This document shows, piece after piece, positions 57,120 to 64,000 of a DNA stretch of 64,000 bases (within the stretch, counting starts at the first letter, position 1; each line of letters begins with the position of its first letter). The DNA is taken from positions 19,282,001-19,346,000 of the forward strand of contig JBHGNT010000014.1 in NCBI GenBank assembly GCA_043228905.1. Reading direction: 5' to 3'. The position numbers and the translations under genes are program-made. The notes below the pieces were generated by a model. The model worked only from the letters and a program-made list of their open reading frames with translations. It was not told where the DNA came from and did not search any database. The stretch comes from Azolla caroliniana. Lineage: Eukaryota; Polypodiophyta.

Positions 57120-58961
57120 GTCGATTTATTTATTAGGTTCAAACGAATGCATCCAACTATCAAAGTTCAACTACGAACATTCGAGTCTCTTAAGCCACAC
57201 TTTGTGAGACGCTTAAAGGATCGATACACATGTTGTTGCATTTACCATGTACAGATGGGTTTTCTGAAGGACTCTGTTAATCTACTACGTCACCATAGCG
57301 CATCCCTAACTAATACAGTTTGCACATGTGGGTGCCAAATCTGTCGATCAAGCCCGCAAGAGGAGTGTAAATCATCTGAGCACGTTATCTCTTCCATGAG
57401 TTATTTATTAGATTCAATATTGTGTCCGAGAGAATCTGACGCTATCTTCCATATTCATAAATGTGTCATGGGTTTATGTCAAGATTGTGGCCCTACTAGA
57501 TTTAGGTGGTGTCCAAATGAATTGAGTAGTGAAATATTGATCTCTGTGAAGTTATTTGAGTCAGTGAACACCAATTTCGAAGGAAAGGTGTGTAAAAGAA
57601 AGGATCTAGTTCAGAAGATGCTTAAACCAAGGGATTTGGTGTCTCTGTTTGTAGTATCTCTAGGAAAGTTCATTAAACACAACTTCATTTATTCATGGCA
57701 GGCCCATCAGTTTAAGACTTGCATATCTGATTTCCCAAATGATGTAGTAGTCTCAGTAGTAGATTTCGCAGAGAATTATACTTTCAAGCAGCAGAATGAA
57801 ATTCAATCTATGCATTGGTGTTCAGTTCAGGTAACCATTTTTGTGCACATAACATATTTTCGAGTTTCAGGTGATGTTAAAAAAGTAATTCATTTCTTTA
57901 TTTCCGATGATAAGAAGCATGATACCTTGTTCGTCCAACACTGTTTTAAGTTACATTGGCAGTGGTTATTAGCTCAACGTTTGGAGCTTACTCAACATTG
58001 GGTCTGGTCTGACGGAGCTGCGTCACAATTCAAGGCTCGACGTCCGTTTTATTTTGTGGGGAGGTATCCTGCTATAACAGGTTTGGAGATGAGATGGAAT
58101 TTTTTTGGGTCTGGCCATGGTAAAGGTGAACATGATGGTGCAGGGGCTGTTATAAAGCGGGCACTTACCCATGAACAACTAAAGACAGATGGTGTGCACA
58201 TGAATTGTGCATCACATGTAGTTGAATTTTTAAGAACAAATATGTCGACGAGTGCCACAGGTGTTTATTCCTCGCAAGTTCGAGATATCAAACGTGAATT
58301 TTGGGAAGTGAAGATAGATGAAGTAAATAGGGAGAAGACCTGGGAGTGCCAAGGAATTCCCGAATTGCGATCTCTGCATGCTGTTCGCGGTTATTCCAGG
58401 TTGGATGGTCATTGTATTGCGGTGAGAGAATTGACTTGTTTTTGCTTCCATTGTGTGCAGGGAAATTGGAGATATTGTCTAAACAAAGCATACATTCAGA
58501 ATTGGGAGTATCACACTCTGAATGATAAGGAAGCAGTTGATGGAGAAACAGGGCAGAATGCTGACTTCACATATGAGGGACTTGGAGATACTTTGAGTGA
58601 TGTCCTGAACGTTGGGGATAACTTCGCTGTAAATGCTGAAGAAGGCAATTCAGAGGGTGCTGATTTCTATATATTAAAGTGCACGGTTAGTAAACAGTGT
58701 GCAAGGCAGAATATTGTAGATGCATGGGGAAATTTTGTATCTGCCGGGACATTCTACATCGAAGGCATTTTTTATGCAAAACTAGATGACTACGAATATG
58801 TGTACAGGCTGTTAGAAGACAAACCAGCAGCGTATATGTACTCTCATTTGGTCAGATGCATCAACGTCCCAATGTCAGAATACAATAGCTGCTCCGGTTT
58901 ATACACTGTTGGTGCTAATGTGTATGAATGTATTTACAATAGTATGCCATGGAATTTGTAG
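57120..58961 (+). CDS. P transposase-like gene, exon 2 (catalytic part)
   Basis: Phase-0 continuation of exon 1, 613 residues to the TAG at 58961, for a protein of about 863. It has a Cys cluster TVCTCGCQICRS (about 316) and another in HKCVMGLCQDCGPTRFRWCP (about 365). The core has VVDFAENYTFKQQNEIQSMHW (about 462), FFISDDKKHDTLFVQHC, VWSDGAASQFKARRPF (about 545) and GSGHGKGEHDGAGAVIKR (about 580). The Asp of DFAENY, the Asp of WSDGA and an acidic residue of KGEHDG are candidates for an RNase H-fold DDE triad. Similar motif sets exist in uncharacterised transposase-like proteins of other eukaryotes, from memory. The frame is intact, suggesting a young or active copy. Confidence 0.78.
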   Translation, partial: VDLFIRFKRMHPTIKVQLRTFESLKPHFVRRLKDRYTCCCIYHVQMGFLKDSVNLLRHHSASLTNTVCTCGCQICRSSPQEECKSSEHVISSMSYLLDSILCPRESDAIFHIHKCVMGLCQDCGPTRFRWCPNELSSEILISVKLFESVNTNFEGKVCKRKDLVQKMLKPRDLVSLFVVSLGKFIKHNFIYSWQAHQFKTCISDFPNDVVVSVVDFAENYTFKQQNEIQSMHWCSVQVTIFVHITYFRVSGDVKKVIHFFISDDKKHDTLFVQHCFKLHWQWLLAQRLELTQHWVWSDGAASQFKARRPFYFVGRYPAITGLEMRWNFFGSGHGKGEHDGAGAVIKRALTHEQLKTDGVHMNCASHVVEFLRTNMSTSATGVYSSQVRDIKREFWEVKIDEVNREKTWECQGIPELRSLHAVRGYSRLDGHCIAVRELTCFCFHCVQGNWRYCLNKAYIQNWEYHTLNDKEAVDGETGQNADFTYEGLGDTLSDVLNVGDNFAVNAEEGNSEGADFYILKCTVSKQCARQNIVDAWGNFVSAGTFYIEGIFYAKLDDYEYVYRLLEDKPAAYMYSHLVRCINVPMSEYNSCSGLYTVGANVYECIYNSMPWNL

Positions 58962-59440
58962 CTACAAGTAGCACTTACCATGTTCTCTTGTAAAACAAAC
59001 ATGTATTTCGCGAAAACAGATCAATAAATTCGTTTGGAATCAATTTCTTGTATACAGTCTGCTTTCTGTGCTTCTTTCTCAATAAAATCATGTCTTTTTT
59101 GTTAAGTTTTAAGTTATAAGTTATAGCGAAATAGTCATCAGTAGCTAATTAGCTGTACAAATGCAGCTAATTAGCTGTACAAATGTATTTACAATAGTAT
59201 GCCATGGAATTTGTAGCTACAAGTAGCACTTACCATGTTCTCTTGTAAAACAAACATGTATTTCGCGAAAACAGATCAATAAATTCGTTTGGAATCAATT
59301 TCTTGTATACAGTCTGCTTTCTGTGCTTCTTTCTCAATAAAATCATGTCTTTTTTGTTAAGTTTTAAGTTATAAGTTATAGCGAAATAGTCATCAGTAGC
59401 TAATTAGCTGTACAAATGCAGCTAATTAGCTGTACAAATG
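58930..59440. repeat. 255-bp tandem duplication spanning the transposase 3' end
   Basis: 58930-59184 and 59185-59440 are practically identical. Each contains the last codons of the transposase (YNSMPWNL and stop), the 3' UTR and two TAGCTAATTAGCTG motifs. Confidence 0.92.
59024..59086 (+). terminator. Likely poly(A) signals of the P transposase gene
   Basis: AATAAA at about 59024 and again at about 59081, 60-120 bp after the stop codon. Both recur in the second 255-bp copy. Confidence 0.6.
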
Positions 59441-59585
59441 TAGCTAATTAGCTGTCAATAGCTAAATAGTCATCAATAGAATGAAATCAACAATCTGCAA
59501 CATATTCCTCAAATTACATAGTAGATAAGTACAGTGGGAACAAGTAATTAAATTCTTCATTGAATAATGTCATCTCTTTACATAT

Positions 59586-60638
59586 TTATAAATTACCATT
59601 GGAAATGTCTACAAATCTCCTATAAACAGCTAAGCTCTTGCTAGTCAGTGGAACGAGTCTACATATATTATCCGCATATTGAGCTCGGTATGGAGTCCAC
59701 AACCATGCACCTAGTTGGCAGCTCACTGTTTGCACCAGGTACTGTTCAGGCATTTCCTCGGGTAGAATGAGACAGCATCTCCGAATATTGAAGTAGTGTC
59801 GGAAATGTTCTGTATCCAAAATCAATGTATTGTCAGCATTATATTCAGGCCAAGTAGCCCAAAAATCAGAAAGCCTCTTGAATCTTGCAGCTTCCATCTG
59901 CTCACAATTTTCTCGTGCCCATTGACCTTTAAAACGACTTCGCCATTTTGGGAAGAATCTTGCCAAACACTTCCACACATCTGATTTTGGTTTCTCACTC
60001 CAAATAAACAAATCGAAGTACTCCGCAGCCCACTCTAGAAACTGATCTGCGTCCCTCCTTGGCTGCATATATCTCACACTCATCAAGACTTTATCCAGCT
60101 CCAAGATCAAGGCTCTTCGCTCGACTTCTAGTGGTTTAGGTTTCCATTCCTGAAACTGAGCCGCTGTTACACCATTTTCTGGTAGGATACGATCAATCTC
60201 AATCAGCTCAGGTTCGGCTGACACAACTGGTGTCCTTTTTCTCTTTAAACCCCTAGTCGACTGTGTTGGGCCTAGCTTCACATTCTGGTGCTCTTGTTTT
60301 GTCGACTTAGTTATCAATCCTTGGATTACCTCAGTGCATGTAGCTACTGTTCTGCTCGATATCAATCCACTGGTATCACATGCTGCATCTACCTGCAACA
60401 CCAAGTCATCCGTGCTACATGCTGCATCTACCTGCAACACCAAGTCATCCGTGCTACATGCTGCATCTACCTGCAACACCAAGTCATCCGTGCTACATGC
60501 TTGATCAACTTGTGTGACCAGATCACTTGTGTCAGTTGCTACATCTACTTTCAAGATGGGGCCCTTTAAACATGCCGCAACATCAACAGTATCCACACTG
60601 CCATTGGCCTTACGAGCAATAGAATCAAACCCTTTAGA
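59586..60638 (-). CDS. P accessory gene, last exon: FCP1/NIF-like HAD domain
   Basis: The minus-strand exon opens after an acceptor at TGATGTTGCAGAG (border 60638-60640) and ends at a stop at 59586. An N-terminal set of 13-residue repeats (ACSTDDLVLQVDA, about five units) leads to KRKRTPV and then an FCP1/NIF-type domain: RALILELDKVLMSVRY, QFLEWAAEYFDLFIWSEKPK, VWKCLARFFP, a RFKRLSDFWATWP block and NTLILDTEHFRHYFN. In active members the first motif is D-x-D-G-[TV]. Here it is E-L-D-K-V, and the later DD pair reads DT, so catalysis is doubtful. FCP1-type domains act on the RNA polymerase II tail. A role in transcription or transposition is inference. Confidence 0.7.
   Translation of the reverse strand, partial: SKGFDSIARKANGSVDTVDVAACLKGPILKVDVATDTSDLVTQVDQACSTDDLVLQVDAACSTDDLVLQVDAACSTDDLVLQVDAACDTSGLISSRTVATCTEVIQGLITKSTKQEHQNVKLGPTQSTRGLKRKRTPVVSAEPELIEIDRILPENGVTAAQFQEWKPKPLEVERRALILELDKVLMSVRYMQPRRDADQFLEWAAEYFDLFIWSEKPKSDVWKCLARFFPKWRSRFKGQWARENCEQMEAARFKRLSDFWATWPEYNADNTLILDTEHFRHYFNIRRCCLILPEEMPEQYLVQTVSCQLGAWLWTPYRAQYADNICRLVPLTSKSLAVYRRFVDISNGNL
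60370..60570. repeat. 39-bp coding repeats (13 residues)
   Basis: Three near-identical 39-bp units containing CTGCAACACCAAGTCATCCG, flanked by diverged ones. They encode ACSTDDLVLQVDA on the minus strand and keep the frame. Confidence 0.9.
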
Positions 60639-60910
60639 CTCTGCAACATCAGAAAACACCAACATATTCACACTCACAAAGTAACTACTAGTCTCACAAA
60701 ACAATATCCTGAACATCAAAGAGTTTCAGTCATAGAACAACACTCTTCAAATTATCTTGGAAAAACATCATAGAGTTCCATTACATAATGTGGATCAAGC
60801 AACAACCAATCTGAGGTTTTACTTGTCCAACAGGATAGTAAAACTTCATAAAACCCTAGCAAAATCCCTAAGCTAACAATCATATCCAACTAAACAGTAT
60901 TTCGCTCCAC

Positions 60911-61425
60911 TACGTCTGGGCCCCTTGACCGAGTAACTGGTCTTGTTCCCGATCGTGGCCCCTTCTTCAGCCTTTTTCTGGTTGGTTCCCCATTTAGCCT
61001 TGCTTCTAGGACCCAATGCGCAAGTGTGTCCTCCTCCGACAACCTTCCCATCGCCTCAGCAGCTAATTGCACATCAGCCGTTTCTTGAACTAGCTTTTCA
61101 AGTACAGAGGGATCTGTTTGGACATTTTCAGTAGTTGGGCTCGGTGGGGTGGAATCAAGGTCTTGAGACTCGAAGAAATGTTGCATCAAGTGTTCATAAA
61201 CACTGTTGTTGTGAACCTCAGTTTTACATGTTGTTTCCACTATTTCATGGCATTTCACATCGTTGCCTAATTCAGTACACTGTTCCAAAAGAATAGGGTG
61301 CAGCTGATCTGAAGGAGATGTGATAGCAGGACTCTTACTTTCAGCCACATTGGCAGTAGTATCCTCATCTGTTGCAGCATCATCAGCACCAGACACATCA
61401 TGTGCCGTCCTTAATCCACAAGATT
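60911..61425 (-). CDS. P accessory gene, spacer exon (acidic/basic linker)
   Basis: It begins after TTATTGTAG at 61425 with two bases (AA) that complete the codon left by the RING exon. It reads SCGLRTAHDVSGADDAATDEDTT on to a Ser/Thr/Glu-rich part and ends in a basic patch TRKRLKKGPRSGTRPVTRSRG, a plausible nuclear localisation signal. The exact donor is uncertain (best GAC/GTAGTG near 60911-60916). No known domain was recognised. About 170 residues. Confidence 0.68.
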
Positions 61426-62731
61426 CTACAATAACATGACAGTTATTTAGGATAGCTAATTAGCTACTTTACTAAACTATGGTAGAAGCTAGGATAGCTA
61501 ATTAGCTAGTACGATAGCTAATTAGCTAGTATGATAGCTAATTAGGTACTTTACTCAACTATGGTAGTAGTTAGGATAGCTAATTAGGTACTTTACTCAA
61601 CTATGGTAGTAGTTAGGATAGCTTATTAGCTACTAGGACAGCTAATTAGCTGCCAGTAGCTAATTAGCTACTAGGATAGCTAATTAGCTGCCAGTAGCTA
61701 ATTAGCTACTAGGATAGCTAATTAGCTGCCAGTAGCTAATTAGCTACTAGGATAGCTTATTAGCTACTTTACACAACTATGGCAGTAGCTACTAGGATAG
61801 CTAATTCGCTAGTAGGATAGCTAATTAGTTTCCAGCAGCTAATTAGCTACTAGGATAGCTAATTAGCTACTAGGATAGCTAATTAGTTGCCAGTAGCTAA
61901 TTAGCTAGTAGGATAGCTAATTAGCTACTTTACTCAACTATGGTAGTAGCTAATTAGCTAGTAGGATAGCTAATTAGCTTTTTTACACAACTATGGTACT
62001 AGCTAATTAGCTAGTACCATAGCTAACTAGCTACTAGGATAGCTTATTAGCTACTTTACACAACTATGTCAGTAGCTAATTAGCTACTATGATAGCTAAT
62101 TAGCTAGTAGGATAGCTAATTAGCTAGTAGGATAGCTAATTAGCTAGTAGGATAGCTAATTAGTTGCCAGTAGCTAATTAGCTAGTAGGATAGCTAATTA
62201 GCTATTTTACACAACTATGGTACTAGCTAATTAGCTAGTACCATAGCTAACTAGCTACTAGGATAGCTTATTAGCTACTTTACACAACTATGTCAGTAGC
62301 TAATTAGCTACTATGATAGCTAATTAGCTAGTAGGATAGCTAATTAGTTGCCAGTAGCTAATTAGCTAGTAGGATAGCTAATTAGCTTTTTTACACAACT
62401 ATGGTACTAGCTAATTAGCTAGTACCATAGCTAACTAGCTACTAGGATAGCTTATTAGCTACTTTACACAACTATGGCAGTAGCTAATTAGTTACTAGGA
62501 TAGCTAATTAGTTACTAGGATAGCTAATTAGTTGCCAGTGGCTAATTTAGCTAGTAGGATAGCTATTTAGCTTTTTTACACAACTATGGTACTAGCTAAT
62601 TAGCTAGTACCATAGCTAATTAGCTACTAGGACAGCTAATTAGCTAGTAGCTCATTAGCTGCCAGTAGCTAATTAGCTAGTAGGATAGCTAATTAGAAAA
62701 GACTAAGCTTATTAGCTACAGTATGGTATAC
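61426..62731 (-). repeat. Intron of the P accessory gene, filled with palindromes
   Basis: On the minus strand the donor is CAAACAG/GTATACC (62731) and the acceptor TTATTGTAG (61426). Almost the whole 1.3 kb is TAGCTAATTAGCTA with spacers such as GTAGGA, plus a longer recurring spacer with ACACAACTATGG. Splice phases agree exactly: the exon before ends with one base and the exon after starts with two. Confidence 0.85.
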
Positions 62732-63065
62732 CTGTTTGTTTTCTCCACTCATTTGGTAGAGTTGTACTGCAATCTCCCAAACAGAATGCAGCAATTCGAC
62801 AGGCATGTTGAAAACAAAGCAGATGGTATGTGTGGTTGCATGGTTGTAGGTGAACCAACAAAGACGCAGTTTTGTCCTCCACACCTAACCCGCAAGCGAT
62901 GCAACGTGCTTGAACTGTCAATAAATCATTTTCTGGTTCTACTTCATTTGGTAAGGGAGCAAGAATGTTCAGGTCCAAATCCTGTATGGTCCTTACCATT
63001 TCCTCCACAAAATGTAGCTTCTTCTTAAGGCAGCTAACTACCTGTTCTTGATGAATGTATTGTTC
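62732..63065 (-). CDS. P accessory gene, RING-H2 exon
   Basis: Phase-0 start after GTTGCGTTGAAG, reading EQYIHQEQVVSCLKKKLHFVEE, a helical stretch. A RING-H2-like finger follows: CIAC, then LQPCNHTYHLLC (C-x-H-x2-H-x2-C), then FCLGDC. The spacing fits a cross-brace zinc finger of E3 ubiquitin ligases, with a final C-x3-C instead of C-x2-C. It ends at CAAACAG in phase 1. Its function as an E3 ligase is inferred from the motif only. Confidence 0.72.
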
Positions 63066-63149
63066 CTTCAACGCAACAGAGAAATTTACCGATTAATTAT
63101 TCTTGTTGTTGAAAGATACACCAACTTTGCTCAGGAATCGTTAACTTAC

Positions 63150-63293
63150 TTGAAGCTTATCCAAATTGTAATCTGCAACAGTATTTACACCTAGAAGGTC
63201 CAGGTTCATTGAAAGAACCTGGATCTCTATTTGCAGTTCTATTTTACGCTGGGGATCCAGTGGCCCCTCTAATTCAAGCTCCTGTTGCGCAAC
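63150..63293 (-). CDS. P accessory gene, 48-codon exon
   Basis: A short exon between CTGGAATAG (acceptor, 63294) and CAA/GTAAGT (donor at 63149). Exactly 144 bp, phase 0 on both sides: VAQQELELEGPLDPQRKIEL and a heptad-like continuation to YNLDKLQ. Its Leu/Gln/Glu-rich pattern suggests a coiled coil leading into the RING exon. Confidence 0.72.
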
Positions 63294-63371
63294 CTATTCC
63301 AGATAATGCTTGATTAGCACATTTTACCCGTTATTTATAACACAATCACATACCAGCAAAACAATAGTTAC

Positions 63372-64000
63372 CTGAATCTTATTTCTAATTGTTGTAACAG
63401 CAGAAGTAACTTTGCTCTCCATTGCAGAAGCCATTGTGGCTTTCTCTAAATCAGTCTTAAAAAATGCCAATGTCTCACAGGCTTCATGGAAATTTTTTAG
63501 CATATAGCTAACCAATGTCTCACCTGTATCATCGACATTGGCTTTCCTTGGGTGTCGGTGTGGTGTATGCCCCCGGTCTTGCTGGGAGTCGGCAGTTGCA
63601 TCAACAGCTGCCATGCTCCAAAATCTGTCTATTTTTTGTGCCAAGGTCCCCATCTTTCGGCATCTTTTTACCGATGCCTCACCATAGACTGCCCAAGCTA
63701 CCCTATACATTTCAGGGTCTCTAGATTCCTTCGCTGTTTTGCAGTACTCATATGCAAATGCTCTAGCAAATGAAACTGACAACTCATTGTTGACTGGGAT
63801 CTCCTGATGAACTTTCTGGTGCAGTCTCATGCAGTCATCGTACAAGTCGGCTCGTACATGCTTCAGCTTGACCTTGCCTTTGACTCTAGGCACTGTATAT
63901 ACTGTCATCCAGTCTATATCACTGATCAATTTATCACTTAGGACAGCAGGGTCAACACCCTCGAGTGACAGACCATAGGTGTTGTGGAAGTCCTCCTTTG
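63372..64000 (-). CDS. P accessory gene, exon continuing beyond the window
   Basis: The frame is open from the window end to the donor ATTCAG/GTAACT (63371), about 209 residues. It contains NTYGLSLEGVDPAVLSDKL, RADLYDDCMRLHQKVHQEIP, ELSVSFARAFAYEYCKTAKE and VKRCRKMGTLAQKIDRFWSM. It is largely helical with no domain that I recognise. It ends phase 0, matching the next exon. The start codon lies outside the window. Confidence 0.7.

Larger units (their letters stand above)
53850..64000. mobile_element. Element P: large DNA transposon with intronic palindrome arrays (left end, continues beyond window)
   Basis: P interrupts Copia N at about 53850 and continues past 64000. Its left end is a palindrome (TAGCTATGTC, 3-bp loop, GACATAGCTA) followed by TAGCTAATTAGC-type sequence. 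It then has subterminal direct repeats, an 83-bp minisatellite, a spliced transposase-like gene and a convergent spliced minus-strand gene. Both genes have an intron built of TAGCTAATTAGCTA palindromes. Base composition and repeats differ sharply from the retroelements around it. The right end, terminal inverted repeat and target duplication cannot be seen, so the superfamily is undetermined. Confidence 0.75.

Noticed and set aside
57830-57880. A further short intron in the P transposase (GTAACC..TTTCAG)
   Set aside because: It is possible by GT-AG rule and keeps the frame, but removing it would delete VTIFVHITYF, which fits the domain. I kept it as coding.
55990-62700. CRISPR-like repeat/spacer arrays
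   Set aside because: The spacers are only 6 bp or are themselves repeated, the repeat is a short palindrome, and the arrays lie in introns of a eukaryotic element. No cas genes.

Overview
The window looks like nuclear DNA of a land plant or close streptophyte relative. It has spliced genes with GT-AG introns, a plant-style GRF/CCHC zinc-knuckle exon, and dense nested LTR retrotransposons whose Copia members are primed by initiator Met-tRNA (TGGTATCAGAGC). I could not identify the species. There is no sign of prokaryotic, plastid or phage gene organisation.

Layout. 351-995 is the last exon of a host gene, most like a DNA topoisomerase 3-alpha tail. 996-6175 is AT-rich DNA without a supportable gene. 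6176-32830 is a retrotransposon nest. Gypsy remnant G (6176-7073, resuming at 22560) is split by Copia A. A is itself split by Copia C (minus strand, 7175-12793) and by Copia B (plus strand, 15989-21652). Next come minus-strand Copia D (24319-29457), which carries a Gypsy solo LTR, and an old Copia E (29458 to about 32830) interrupted by two back-to-back LTRs.

33048-47825 is a complete Copia H (minus strand) with a perfect CATAT target duplication. It holds a small DNA transposon K, which holds a nearly full-length Gypsy J (35209-43879). The 5' LTR of J holds a solo Copia LTR with a CAAAA duplication. 47893-51795 is a minus-strand Gypsy M, cut by Copia N (from 51796), which is cut at about 53850 by a large DNA element here called P.

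Element P (about 53850 to beyond 64000) is the most interesting object. It carries two convergent spliced genes. One encodes an approximately 863-residue transposase-like protein with an HTH region, Cys clusters and DFAENY / WSDGAASQFK / HGKGEHDG motifs. The other, on the minus strand and running off the window, encodes a protein with a RING-H2 finger and a C-terminal FCP1/NIF-like HAD domain whose nucleophile is altered. Each gene has an intron of more than 1 kb made almost wholly of a 14-bp perfect palindrome (TAGCTAATTAGCTA), at about 20-bp spacing in the first. Splice phases match across both introns. The same motif lies at the left end of P and between the genes. I infer a self-contained transposon whose arrays could be transposase-binding sites hidden in introns.

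The retroelement genes are almost all pseudogenes with scattered stops and frameshifts. Some stops lie at CGA-to-TGA positions, as expected from decay of methylated CpG.
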